Notes under the pieces: generated by a model | What the model was told of the DNA's origin: nothing | The model's input: only the letters and a program-made list of their open reading frames with translations | The model's database searches: none | Shown here: piece by piece, positions 33,726 through 45,400 of the stretch | Layout of the letters: every line of letters starts with the position of its first letter | How positions within the stretch are numbered: position 1 is the stretch's first letter | Assembly (NCBI GenBank): GCA_963921425.1 | Contig: OY992836.1 | Location: 3,239,825-3,303,824 of the forward strand | From: Dryas octopetala | Taxonomy: Eukaryota; Streptophyta; Magnoliopsida; Rosales; Rosaceae | Direction of reading: 5' to 3' | Length of the DNA: 64,000 nucleotides | Made by a program: the position numbers and the translations under genes

Positions 33726-34490
33726 AAATTATTCTGTATAATCGATACATCGCTGCGTGCTATAATCAATTCAACGTTTCATAATATAAGTGGATATTAT
33801 TAATAGAGAAAATTACAAATTTGGTCCACTTAGTTTATACCTAGTTCAATTGTGGTCCACGATCTTTTTTAAGTTCAATTTTGGTCCACTTATTTTATAC
33901 CAAATTCAATTTTAGTCTACGATCTTTTTAAGTTATGATTTTAAATCTTTTTGGTTGTATTTTCTTCAATTATAATTAAAGTATAAGTTATATTTCATCA
34001 TTTCTTGGTCATAAGAACCAATTTGGAATATTATAATCAAAGAGAATTGAAGTTTGGTAAAGTTTGAAAAATCTGAAAATTTTCTAAGAAAAATTGGTAG
34101 TTTCGGGTATCCTACTTTGGGGCAAATTATCTTGAGTTTTAGAACTTAGATTTGAATAATTTTTATATGGTTGTAAAGAGGAGATGCATACCTTTAAAAC
34201 AAGTATATGTTTTCTGAATTTGGCTGAGATTTGATAGAGTAAAAGGCGGGACAAATTTGAAAAAATAAATCTAGACCTTTATTGAACAAGTGAAACAATT
34301 AGTGGACCAAAACATAATTTAAAAAATATCGTGGATCAAAATTGAACTAAATATAAAACAAATTGACCAAATCTGTAATTTTCTCTTATTAATATTATAC
34401 TCTTCTAATATAAATATACCGTCTAACAATACTCTTGCACGTTGGATTGATTATACCACACAACGGTGTATCGGTTACACCCAATAATTT
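33726..34490. mobile_element. Miniature inverted-repeat element, family B copy 2, split by family C
   Basis: Outer parts 33726-33804 and 34394-34490 are inverted repeats: AAATTATTCTGTATAATCGA on the left and, reversed, AAATTATTGGGTGTAACCGA on the right. They match the termini of the copy at 15586/23213. The middle is occupied by the family C element with its own target duplication. Confidence 0.65.
33805..34386. mobile_element. Miniature inverted-repeat element, family C, inside family B
   Basis: 582 bp with long inverted arms: AGAGAAAATTACAAATTTGG on the left and AGAGAAAATTACAGATTTGG on the reversed right, followed by TTCAATT(G/T)TG(G/A)TCCACGAT. A perfect 7-bp flank, TATTAAT, at 33798-33804 and 34387-34393 marks the insertion into family B. 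No coding capacity. Confidence 0.8.
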
Positions 34491-34840
34491 TTTTCAAAAT
34501 TAAATTGGGTCACCAAATTCGGATATCATTGCAATAGAAGGTCTTAGATTGCTTGGTTTCTATAAGATGCTTGCCAGTTGCCACGTAAGCCTGCTAGACA
34601 AACAGTTATAGTATCAAGGCTCATAACATCTTCCACAGAAGTTAAAAAAACAAAACAAAAGTTGAAACCATCAAATCCATCTCAACTATTTTCTAGAAGA
34701 ACATGAATAATAAAAAATTATATTTTAATCCCTTCTCAAATCTCAACATAAGCATCTGAAATTTAGACTTGCATTTCTAAGACACTTGTGTGTTTGTTTA
34801 CTTCAATTTCGATTTACGTACCATCCTTATGGTTCTTCCC

Positions 34841-36193
34841 AAGGAAGAAAATTTTGAAATTTTAGGCGAAATTTCGCCGAAAATTTTGTTTTTTGGGGAG
34901 GTGGAAATTTTATCAACATACCCAATAATTTTCGTTTAGATTTCAGAAAATTTCGTCGAAATTTTGGGAGGTAGAGACCGGTGGGAAAGAGGCAGAGCCA
35001 CACGCGCCGTTGAAAAAGGAAGAGAAGAGATCCGGGGAGGGAGAGGAGGAAGATAGGGAGATCAGGGAGGGGGAGGGAGAGAGAGAGAGCACAGAGAAGA
35101 GAACATGAAGGAGGAGGGAGTGAGGGACTAGGAGAGAGAAAGAGAAGATGAGAACTGAAGAAGGAAAGAAAAAAAAAATGAAGATGTCAAACTGGTTAGT
35201 CACATGGTAAGGGACGAAGAACTGAAGAAGGAAAGAAAAAAAAAAAGGAAGAGAAAAAAAAAGGAAAGAAAAAAAAAGAAAAGAAAAGGAAAAAAAAAAA
35301 AAAGGAAGAGGTCAGAGGTTAGTCACGGGGCACGGAGGAAGAATTGAAGAAGGAAAGAAAAAAAAAAAGGAAGAGAAAAGAAAAGGAAAGAAAAAAAAAA
35401 GAGAAAAAAAGAAGAGGAAAAAAAAAGAAAAAGGAAAGAAAAAAAAATCACGTTTCGTTTGTGTTTTCGCGCTCGTTAACTCGAGATCTTTCCAACAAGA
35501 CTAAAATCAAGACTGAGCTTTTCTTAATTTTTATTGTTTCTCAATGGCTCGCCGAAATCACTTAAAATTCAAATAACTCACCAAAATTAACTTCGAGGTC
35601 CGAAAAATGTTCTGTAAAATTCTGTGAGCTCATCTCGATAAATCTCATTTTTGTACGACTTCAAATTCATTTATTTTCTTCCAAAATTCCTCAGAAAAAT
35701 TTAACATCTTCAAATTAACAAGATAATTATCAATAAATCATTATTTACTTCAAAATAAATTATAAACAAACTTTACGGGATACAATCTATTTGAATTGTG
35801 TTTGGTTATTGGGTTAAGTGGTTTAGAAAATAATAATATATGTCATTTTCTTATTTGTCCACATATATTTTAAGGACAATTGGATTCAAAGTGATTAAAT
35901 ATCGTTATTTTTATGTAATTGTTAATTAGTGAACCATTTTTATTTAACAGTATTTATCTCCAGCACGCATTATATTCAACTTATATTACATGAAACCTAT
36001 TATATAATTTGGTTTCTTCAATATTTTTAATCAATATAGTAGATAATATGTTACATAAACATATGGTCAAGTTTCATTCAAAATTTTTATATTTTATTAA
36101 TAATTTTCGTCGTTTTTGTCTAATTTTGTCAAAATCGAAATTTTAATTGAATTTTCGATGAAAATTTTCGTCGAAACCGAAATTTTACTCCTT
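34841..36193. mobile_element. Putative non-autonomous inverted-repeat DNA element
   Basis: Left end AAGGAAGAAAATTTTGAAAT and reversed right end AAGGAGTAAAATTTCGGTTT, followed on both sides by CG(A/C)(C)GAAAATTTT motifs, form imperfect inverted repeats 1.35 kb apart. Inside are purine-rich tracts and a leader-like stretch at 35455-35640. No protein is recognised. No target duplication was seen, so this is an inference from the ends. Confidence 0.45.
34985..35450. repeat. Purine-rich low-complexity tract
   Basis: For about 460 bp the plus strand is almost pure A and G, with repeated GGAAAGAAAAAAAA and GAAGAATTGAAGAAGG units. The K/R/E-rich ORF through 35344-35565 is a by-product of this composition. 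Confidence 0.85.
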
Positions 36194-36339
36194 GCTTATG
36201 ACAAGTAATTACATATTCCAAATTTGTGAATACGGTATCTGGTAAGAAGCACAAGTTTTGATTCCCAAGTGGGTCCAAAACACAAGCCAACCACAAACTC
36301 CAATGTCCCATAAACTAGCATGAAGTGTAAAGTTTGCCA

Positions 36340-36526
36340 ATAGGAGCGAGGCAATCTCACCTTATCCACACTCCCACCACAACCTTCCATTACATTGATG
36401 GATTATCACAATCACTCCTTATCAAATATCCATAACCCCAAAAATCAAAATACAGCCCTCACTATACCTTAGTTCAACTTCTCTACATTATTGTGAATTG
36501 TGATAATCAAATTAAAATAGTGAGCA
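36340..36526 (+). promoter_or_regulatory. Likely proximal promoter of psaN
   Basis: Two CTTATC boxes (reverse of GATAAG, the I-box found in light-regulated plant promoters) lie at 36361-36366 and 36418-36423, with a GATTATC between them, all within 170 bp of the start codon. A TATA-like ACTATACC lies near 36464. Assignment rests on these motifs and on the downstream photosynthesis gene. Confidence 0.35.
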
Positions 36527-37593
36527 ATGGCAGCCCTCAACTCTGGTGTTTTGGCATGCAACTATGCCATCTCTGGCTCTGCAACGTCTGATCTGAATGC
36601 CAAGATCACTTCTGTGCCTTCAGTTGTGCCTGCAGGTCAGAAAATGCCTATAATCAGGGCCCAACTGGCAAAAGAATCACAGAGGAGTGAAGGAAGAAGG
36701 GCTGCGCTGCTCTGCCTAGCAGCCACCGTTTTCACCACCGCCGCCGCCGCTGCCTCCAACAACTCCTTTGCCAATGCCGGAGTCATTGAACAATACCTTG
36801 AAAAGAGCAAAGCCAACAAGGTAACCTCTTTGCTTGCAAGTTTTCAAGTAAGATCGAAAACTAAGAATATCTCTGGACTTACAATTCAATGATCGAAACC
36901 GTTTATATTTTAGAACATCATTCAAAATTACTCATGCAAAATATTAACTAAATCGGAAATTATTTAGCTAATTTATTATAACCAATATCATTTGAATTTT
37001 ATCCAAGGAACCCTATTTGTCTGAATAGGGTATAAAGTATTACAGCCAACATCACACTTTGCCAGTTTATTACAGCCAATAATATCATTTCACCTTTCAA
37101 TGAGACAGTATTTATGAATATAGGGTATAAGGTTTAGGGTAGTAACATGACATGTTTGATTATATCTGATACATACATGGTTGATAGTTTCATGATCGAT
37201 AATTATTAATTATAATAAGTTTGATTTTGGAATATATAGGAACTGAATGACAAGAAGAGACTGGCAACAAGTGGTGCAAACTTTGCGCGAGCATTCACAG
37301 TTCAATTTGGGACATGCAAGTTCCCAGAGAACTTTACTGGCTGCCAAGATCTTGCCAGGCAAAAGGTACAACTACAACAACTCACTATTGGTGCTAGGCT
37401 TCTTACACCTGCACAGTTGAAATTAATTAATAATATTTATTCCTAATTAACTAACTAATTAATTAATTTGTTTGGCTTAATTTGGTACGTGGCATATATG
37501 CAGAAAGTACCATTTATCTCTGATGATCTGAGTTTGGAATGCGAAGGTAAAGACAAGTACAAGTGTGGTTCCAATGTATTCTGGAAATGGTGA
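36527..37593 (+). CDS. PSAN: Photosystem I reaction centre subunit N (PsaN), chloroplast lumen
   Basis: Exons 36527-36820, 37240-37365 and 37504-37593 join in phase 0 to 169 residues, the usual size of the plant precursor. Residues 1-~85 form a two-part transit peptide: a Ser/Ala-rich stromal part, a twin-Arg-containing EGRRAALL segment, an Ala-rich hydrophobic core and a lumenal cleavage site after FANA before GVIEQYLEKS. The mature protein is almost invariant: NDKKRLATSGANFARAFTVQ, then FGTCKFPENFTGCQDLA, and the C-terminal CEGKDKYKCGSNVFWKW with conserved cysteines. PsaN sits on the lumenal face of photosystem I and helps plastocyanin reduce P700. The neighbour downstream is the convergent polygalacturonase-like gene. 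Confidence 0.96.
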
Positions 37594-38572
37594 TCATCAA
37601 AAGAGGCAACCTCCAACTTATATGCATGTACCTAATTAAGTTTCTTAATTATTGATTAAAAAGCTTCATCTGCCTTTTAATTTAATATTTTTTCTCATAA
37701 TTCTGTTTCATTTCTTTCATATTTCTTTTTGAATACTTGCAAGCTCTACTTTAAACTAAGGAATAGGAAAAAGTAACAGAAGGGAATTATTGTCTGCATT
37801 ACTTTAATCTCCTGTTACTGCATACACACCCACATTACTTTCTGACCCAGTTTAGTTTTAATCATTTCCATTAATATTGGACTTAATTATAGGACTTAAT
37901 CATGTTCTGTCACTCCTCCAAGTTGTTGAAAATTACAAAATATGGTTCATATATACTATAGGACTCTTGAATCCATCATTTAATTCCAGTGATGCAGGTC
38001 AAACATGGCATCCTGAAAGCTAGCAATGTACTAGAATCGACAACAAGTCATCTTGTAAATACCTGACATAAAACCATCTATAAAGTGAATTATAAGTTCA
38101 GAAAAAAATTGTTACATTTCCCTTGTATGAATTCTATACAAGTTCATCTTTTTCCCTCCTGGTATGGGTTTACTACCATCTGTACTTTCTGAGGAAGTAT
38201 GTGTAGCACCATGTAATCAACTTTTTGAATAAACAATAAATCTCGACGAAAAAATTGTCCGAAATAATGTTATCCCTGTCAGTAAATTCTGGTGATCACC
38301 AGACAGACTTGTGCGGTATTGTGTCGAATGTGTCCAATGCACAAGACAAATTCATCTTTGTTCAAATTGAGGTCGATGTGCAGACAAGGTATGTGATTTA
38401 TGAACTGCTTGAACACCGACTTGATATCTCACTAAAACAAGCCCCATCATGCATTCGATTCCAAAACCAAATCCTGACTGCTGCAGAGTGCAGAGTAATT
38501 CAAATCAAGCCTCCAAGTGCAGAGATCATATTTCCAGAGACACATTCTAAAGCCATAGCCAACCACAGAAGC
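37594..38572. other. Convergent 3' flanks of psaN and the polygalacturonase-like gene
   Basis: AT-rich DNA with no coding support. It should hold the 3' UTR of psaN (from 37594) and that of the minus-strand gene (from 38572 leftwards). An AATAAA is present near 38229-38240 on the plus strand. Plus-strand ORFs from 38255 on are antisense shadows of the polygalacturonase exon. Confidence 0.5.
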
Positions 38573-41500
38573 TCAACGTTGCAAACACCAGTCAAAAGAA
38601 CCCTTATCCTGCATCTGAGGACACGGGGCAGGAAACACCCCATTGGCAAAACCCGAAACAAACTCACAATGCCATGCTGCAGATGGAGCAAGACCAAGTA
38701 CTGTCACATTTTTAAAGCATATCCCTTCAAATAATGCACCCTCAATGCCCTTCAATTCAGGGGCTTTTGTCGAATTTACACTCAGCACATTGGTAACAAA
38801 AATACCCTTTACTTTGGGAATAGCTTTGGGATCCCATCCTTTGTCTGGGTGGTCATTGGCCCCTCTACTAAATCTTATGGGTATCTTGACCCTTTCCATC
38901 TTTATGTTACTTATCTTAACATTTGTTATGTAACCCCCTCTACCCTTATCAGTTTTTATACGCACCCCAGCTGCAGAATCCCAAACATGCAAATCCTCAA
39001 TGGTAACATTTGAGATCCCACCAGACATCTCGCTACCTATTCCAACTCCCGAGCAGGTCGGAGTGGTGCCAACAACTCTTCTCACTATGATATTTGAGCT
39101 TGGGCGGGCCATTCTCATTCCGTAGTGATCCCATCCACTTTTCACGGCTACAAGATCATCGCCACTCTCAATGTAACAGTCTTCAATGCACACATTTGTG
39201 CTTGAATCTGAAACATAACATACAAGTTAAATATGCAAAACAAAAATATGTGTTTCGTTATGGTAGCTTCTTTAACTGGTTTGGGTAAGCATGCTATGTT
39301 AAATTGATAGAATAAGAGAATCCTTGAATCTGAAAGTACATCATATAAAAATTAAATATGCGAATAAGATATGCAAGTTTCTAACTGTCAACCTCTTTAA
39401 TTAGTTTTGATATAGAATACAAGTTATGTTCAATTGACAGAACAGGAGCATACCTGGGTCTATACCATCAGTATTAGGAGCATTAAGCGGAGCCAAGATT
39501 GTCATGTCCTTTATAACAACGTTACTGAAACAAACACAGAACAACATTACTGAATCATCCACGCTTAATTCAAAAGGAACAATGCTAAATTGCCTATGCA
39601 ACAACCCATTACTTTCAATTGTCATCAAGATAAAAAAATCATAATAAACTAAAATAAAATAAGAAGAGAATAGGAAGTAGCTGGCTCATTTAATTGATAA
39701 CAAACCCTTACTTTCATCTTCCATCAAGAGCTGTTTTATTATGGTTTTCCAGATCAGAGAAAAAGACTAGAAATTACAAGTAGCTGGCTCATTTAAAGAA
39801 AATAATAACAAATTAAGTCCTAATTTTCTGGTCCTGAATATATACAATGAAATCTGTGATCAACTATGGATAAGCAGTAACTTGAACAAGGAATCTGCAA
39901 ACGTATGTGTACAAAAGAAACAGAAATAACATATCGGGAAAAAGGGCGGGGGTGTCAGACCTGCAGTAAACAGGATGAATGGTCCAAAAAGGAGAATTGA
40001 GGAAGGTGAGGTTAGAAATGAGAACGTTGTGAGAGTTCATTACTTCAAGGAGGTGACCTCTAGTATGCTCCAGTGTTCTGTTCCACCACAGTTCCCACCA
40101 CATTTTCCCTTGGCCATCAATTGTCCCATTCTCACCTGAAAAATGCCCCAAATACTTGATTCAATGTCCTCCTCAACAGCCTATTAATGGGGGCAGATCC
40201 GTTGCATCCCATTTTTGACACAAGTTTTGACACAATATTTCAATGAGACTCACTCCATATAGGATTTCAACTATCTGAACCATCTATTTTTTAGGTTTCC
40301 ATTAAAGGATCATCTTCACAAAAAAATTAGGTAAATCGGAAACCATAAAGTTATCTAACTTTGATCAAACAAATACACGAACAAAATAAATGGAGACCTC
40401 GATAGGTAAATGGTTTCCGATTTACCTAATTTTTTGCAGTATGATCCTTTAATAGAGACCTAAAAAATGAATGGTTCGGAAAATCCTATATGGAGTGGGC
40501 CCCATTGAAAATTTGTGTAAAAAAATATGATGCCACGCACCCTTCTCCTTAATTAATAATTGCACCAAACAAATTAAACTAAAATAATGGACGGATACAA
40601 ACTGTCACTTTGTTGCTATTATGACAATATTTCAGAACCACCTAATGAAGCGTAATACTAATACCACCTTGATGGTTAGTTTTGCATGTTCACCAAAACT
40701 AATAATTCACTAAAGGATGGTGGCACTACTTGGCCAATTCTAATGAATGTGGACTCAGGTAACACAATGCAGTCTGCTACATTAGGACATGGAGAGGCAA
40801 TCGTTTAACTCACATTGAAAGAATATAAAATATTCTGGTTGATCATTCATTACATTCAGAGGCATGCACCTATATTGACACCCACAATTCACCAACTTCA
40901 TTTTGTTTTTAAGTCTTTGGCTAAGAATTACTTAAAAGGGAATAAAAAGATTGGTAAAAAAATGCTAAGTTTTTGGTACGTACCTGTAATGACAACATTT
41001 GTGAGGCCATCACCATGAATAAGGCTTATATGTCTTCCTCCTAACCTCTCTCTCCCTCTTCCATAAGAAGGCAATGGCTCAATAACAGGCCATTGCTTCG
41101 GGTCCTATGAAGAAAAAGACAACATCAACCTGATTAAGCAAACACTGCAAAATTAAATTGTATTTCTTAGGGGTTAAGAAATAAGATATGATCAAAGGTA
41201 ATTAAATGGAAAATGATCAGTGACCGCTGCATTCTATTTTATTGACACACAGCGTCTGGAACCATTAATGTATTCATCATTACAAAATGGAAATGATAAA
41301 ACACACAAATTGCTCTTCACTTGAAACTATTGTTGTTAAGATCAACATACACATTGACTCAATCAAGTAATAGTAAAAACACAAACCAAAGTTAAAAAAA
41401 AAAAAAAAAAAATTGGAACTGGTGGGAATATTTGCATAAAATGATTAGAGAGCGCTAAAAATTTGGCATCAAGTGATATACCATAAAACTAAGGGCATAT

Positions 41501-43077
41501 TTTGGAGTGTCTTTAAAATTGGTAAAAGCCTTTTCAGATACTCAAAAACGATTTTAGTAGAAATAGCTAAAAATGTTTTGGGGTCATAAAAGCATTTGTT
41601 AGTACTTTATGAAAAGTACTTTCTGATAAGTGGTTTCTCATATATTAGGTCCTTTTTCATATAGTGCTTTTAAGTTCATTTATAAACAAAAAAAATCATG
41701 AGCTTTTTTTGATAAAAGGGGCAAAAGCACTACAAACAAAAACATATTTTACATAAACACTTCCAGAAGAAAGTGCCAAAAGAATAAAACCAATAGAGTG
41801 ACAAAAGAAAGTGCAGCACATGCAATATATTAAATATAAACATATAGAGAATCATGCAGTTCAATGAACTTTATTGGGTGGGACCTTTTAGCAGGACCCG
41901 TGAACTTTCTTATTCCATTTCTAATAGAAATTGTTTCAAAAGGAAGCAAGAGCATGATAACCGTGACCTCCCTAATGAGTACCAAAAAGCATTCTTATCA
42001 GAAAAGAAGAGAAAACAGAACTCCTATAAGAAATTAGTCTTTCTTTTAGGCTTAATTGTGTTTTTACCACCTAATTTTAGATAATTATTATTTTATCACT
42101 CAGATATTTATTTGTCTCACTTTACTACCTACAACTATTTTTCGTATCTTACTTTACTTATTTTCGTTCATTCTGTCGGCTAATTCATCAATATTGGTGA
42201 CAAAAATGTCACGGCCATGTCAGCATTTTTGATAACTTGGGATACAGAATAGTTAAGTGATAGGTTGTAAAACCATAATTAAGCTTTATTTTATACACAA
42301 ACTAATTTTTTTGAATGTAGTAATTTTTCATTTATTTAAATTTACTTTTAAGAATAACATATTCATATGTACTGTTTTTTTTTTCTTTTGGCACTTTCAT
42401 GTAGCATTGAATTTTTCTCCTCAGAATTTAAAATATAAACTGAAAAAAAAAAAAAAACAAAAAAAGTTACCCACTTACCCTTCATTTTAACCCGGACCCC
42501 ACAAATTGTCTAACCATTGACATTCCGTAACATTTCTTATAATAGTTTTCTCCAACCAAACTTGAACGTAATTAATCAACAAAATTAATCTTTTTCCAAG
42601 CAAAAAAAAAAAAAAAACATTGGGAGTAGTTACCTGGGAGCCCAGAATTACAGCGCCCTCTTGAAGAAAAAGCGTGAAATTACTGGTGAGGTTAAAACTA
42701 CCCGTCAACCATCTGCCTTTGGGAACATTCAACTGGGACCCACCAGTGTCCCCGAAACGCTGCATGTGCAGTACCGCCCTCCGAAACGCTTCGGTGTTGG
42801 ACGTCGTTCCGTCACCAACCCCTCCGAAATCTCTGATCGACTTCACCACCCTCCTCCTCCTCGGGACGTCGCCAAAGAACCCGGAACAGCTCCTCGGATC
42901 ATCCGAACCTGTTTCGGATCCTCCGCCTTGCCAAACCGACCCGACCCATCTCGGAAAACCCGCCATCGTTGAAATTTGATAGGAGAGAACCAACATGATG
43001 GTGAAGAGAAGGAGCAGAGATGGCCACCTCAGCCTGACGATGGCGGCTTTACCCAAGATGGGTTTTTCTGAATCCAT
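38573..43077 (-). CDS. Polygalacturonase-like glycoside hydrolase family 28 protein, 5 exons
   Basis: Exons 43077-42634, 41104-40984, 40135-39961, 39524-39454 and 39207-38573 join with GT-AG introns and consistent phases into 481 residues. An N-terminal membrane segment (WPSLLLLFTIMLVLSYQI, residues ~19-36) is a signal peptide or anchor for the secretory route to the cell wall. GH28 right-handed beta-helix marks follow: IRDFGGVGDGTTSNTEAF, WTIHPVYCRSNVVI across exons 3-4, APNTDGIDPD, ESGDDLVAVKSG and RIKTDKGRGG. The three catalytic aspartates are present, but the usual GHG histidine motif is replaced by CSGVGIGSEMSGG. This is the form of the divergent plant PG-like clade, so the substrate (homogalacturonan or another pectin) is uncertain. 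Intron 2 holds a fold-back element. Confidence 0.93.
40190..40550. mobile_element. Fold-back miniature element, family A copy 4, in the GH28 gene intron 2
   Basis: Left arm has GCATCCCATTTTTGACACAA, CACTCCATATAGGATTT and ATTAGGTAAATCGGAAACCA; the right arm repeats these inverted (AAATCCTATATGGAGTG-like and GGTTTCCGATTTACCTAATT). ATTAAT on both sides (40183-40188 and about 40552-40557) may be the target duplication. Central core matches family A elements in the GONST1 introns. Confidence 0.7.
41490..41760. repeat. Degenerate AAAAGCACTT-type miniature element in GH28 intron 1
   Basis: The stretch has GGGCATATTTTGGAGTGTC near its left, several AAAAGCA(C/T)T and GTGCTTTTA motifs in both orientations, and ends near GCACTACAAACAAAAACAT. 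This wording is typical of hAT-like miniature elements in dicots, but clean termini and a target duplication are not visible. Confidence 0.35.
42048..42284. mobile_element. Small inverted-repeat element in GH28 intron 1
   Basis: The left end GGCTTAATTGTGTTTTTACC and the reversed right end AGCTTAATTATGGTTTTACA, extending through (A)CCTA, form inverted repeats of about 26 bp around a 185-bp AT-rich centre. No target duplication is clear. Confidence 0.5.
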
Positions 43078-43968
43078 TTTTTACATGCATGAAAATGAAA
43101 ATCAGTACAAAAAAAATGTTTTGGATTGATTTTCAAGAGGGTGTTTTCCGGAGAGCTTGAGGAGATCGATGAAGGTGGTACTGGTGGTGGTTTTGGGGTT
43201 AAATGGAACAGTAGTGTGCGTGCGTAGTGCGCACGAGGATGTGCGTAAGTTAGCAAGGCTTACGTGAAGAGAAGAAAGGCAGGGGATGGTTGCGCAGTGC
43301 GCATACCGTTCGTATTAGCGCGTTGGGTGGGTGTCATCTGTGGGGTCTGATTCGGAAAGTTGGAACAAAAGCTTGATCCGGTTTGTTCGGTGTGGAAGGG
43401 ATCCAGTGAGGTGAGTGCAAATATACTTTTCATACTTTTCATGGCGTGGCAGGATCTGATTGGTTCGTAGGATGTTAAAATTTGGGTTCCCAGCATATGA
43501 TTTGGGATTGGAGATGCTGCGGAGACGACTTTTTGTGGGCTTGTCTTGTGACTCTTGTCATACGTGGAAGGTGGTGTAGGGAGCAAAGAAGCCGCTATTC
43601 ACGGGAGTCTTTGAAAATGTTATTTTATTAGTTTAATTTTATTCTATTTTTTAAGCTTTCTTTTTCTCTAAATTACATATTTTGTCCTAATATTTGGAGA
43701 AATTTTTCAGCATTTCCATAACTCCACCTCATCTTGACATGTTGTGTTACTTACCATTAACATTCAGACATGTGGCAAGTATTACACTTTATTTAAAAAT
43801 ATTAAAATCAATTTGACGTTAATGCTTTAACGCTGTTATAATTTGAAGGACAATGGAAGTTGCAAATAAGCTATTGAAAATTTCGTGTTCTTCTTCAGAG
43901 TGAGGGAGTGTTGAGATTTCTCTATCAAGAGTTTTTAGGAGAATTTTTACTATTATAAAGGCAGGAGT
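43078..43968. other. Upstream region of the GH28 gene
   Basis: Immediately upstream (43078-43260) is pyrimidine-rich on the minus strand, as expected for a 5' UTR. Further out the DNA is unremarkable with no recognised coding region; the minus-strand ORF at 43260-43586 has no family resemblance. Confidence 0.4.
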
Positions 43969-44162
43969 CACTACAAAAAAAGTGAGTAAAGCACACCCTC
44001 ATTGGTGACATAGAATAAAGTGGCAATTAGGCAATAGGGACTGAAGTGTCTCGATTTTAACAAAAATGGGTGTCAATTGGGTAATAGGGACTAAAGTTCT
44101 CAATTGACACCCAATTTTGTGCCACCAATGAGGGGTATGTTTTGCTCACTTTTTTTGTAGTG
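43969..44162. mobile_element. CACTA-type miniature element
   Basis: Starts CACTACAAAAAAAGTGAG and ends with its near-perfect reverse (CTCACTTTTTTTGTAGTG), the inverted similarity extending about 40 bp through (AC)CCTCATTGGTG. A 3-bp AGT flank at 43966-43968 and 44163-44165 fits the CACTA target-site length. 194 bp, no coding capacity. Confidence 0.85.
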
Positions 44163-44639
44163 AGTAGAGTTTGGTGCTACATGCTTCATAAAAAATGAGA
44201 TTACCTAAAATACTATTTATTCAACAAAAGTGTCACACTAAAACAATCTAATAAATGAGGATATAATTATAAAATACAACTATTAAAATAAAAAACACCT
44301 CACTACCTTAAAACATAGATAAAGTAATGGGAATTTATTAAACAAAAAAAAATATATATATAATAAAAGGAAAACACAATATAAATGTCAATTGACACGT
44401 GCGGAACGAGTGCCAAGAAGCTAGTTATGCCCTGTCATACTTAGAATCTCAGGTATACAACAGAGGCATCTACCTTGAATACTCCAAGAGATTAATACCA
44501 TTAAATCAAGTATTAATCCCTTAAAATACTCAAGACGGATTAAACCTTTTTGGTTTAGTACGGGTTGGATAAGAGATCGATAATAAATAACGGAAAACAT
44601 GTGAAGCAAAACCCTATATTATTCAATTGTTGCCCTCGT

Positions 44640-45400
44640 ACCACAGATTGGACCGAAAGGGCCCGTACACACATGTTAAAGAATTCATTGAAATTGCTCG
44701 ACCTCTAGATACCAAAACATTCCCAATGAGTCTGTGTGTCTCCTTTTATTCTCATTCTCGGTTAAAGACAAAGTGAAAGCTTGGTTGAACTCCCAACCCC
44801 CAGGTTTCATCACCTACTGGGATCAACTTGTTAAAAGAATTTTGTCCAAATTTTTCCCTATGTCTAGGATTAATGCGCTTAGGAGAGACATTTCGGAGTT
44901 TAGGCAAAAAAACAATAAGCAGTTTTATGAGAGTTGGGAGAGATTCAAGGATTTAATTTTAAAGTGTCTTCACCATGGTTTTGAAACGTGGCGTTTAGTA
45001 CAATACTTTTATAATTGTTTAACTCAAATAAATTGCAATATGGTAGAGTCCATGAATAGGGGTGTGTTTTTTAATCTAGGGGAAGAGCAAGCTTATGGTT
45101 TCTTTGAAAAATTGTCTGAAAATTCTCAACAATGAGATTTCTCCAATCCACATGATAGACAAGCCAAAAAACCAAAGCGTGGGGGCTTGTATGAAGTGAG
45201 AGGTAATGTAGACTTAGGGTCTAAGATTGAGAGCCTAACGAGAAAGATAGAAGCCTTATCTTTGAGTCAAACTATCAGTTCCGTTAACCACGTTCAAAGT
45301 GAGGTTTGTTCCCATTGTGCTAGCCCAATGCATAATGTCCAAGCGTGTCCTTTCTTGTATAATTTTTTTCTAGAGAAATGTTGAGCATGCGAATGCCCTT
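44640..45400 (+). pseudogene. Gypsy gag remnant
   Basis: Gag matrix/capsid-type wording (KDKVKAWLNSQPPGFITYWD, KFFPMSRINALRRDI, ESWERFKDLILKC) runs through 44750-45135. After a stop come a GGLYEVRGNVDLGSKIESL segment and a zinc-knuckle-like CSHCASPMHNVQACP. Several stops break the frame, including just before 44734. Confidence 0.85.

Noticed and set aside
35344-35565. Lys/Arg/Glu-rich ORF
   Set aside because: It is a product of an A/G-only low-complexity tract.
38255-38933. Plus-strand ORFs opposite the GH28 last exon
   Set aside because: They are antisense shadows of a clearly conserved coding exon.
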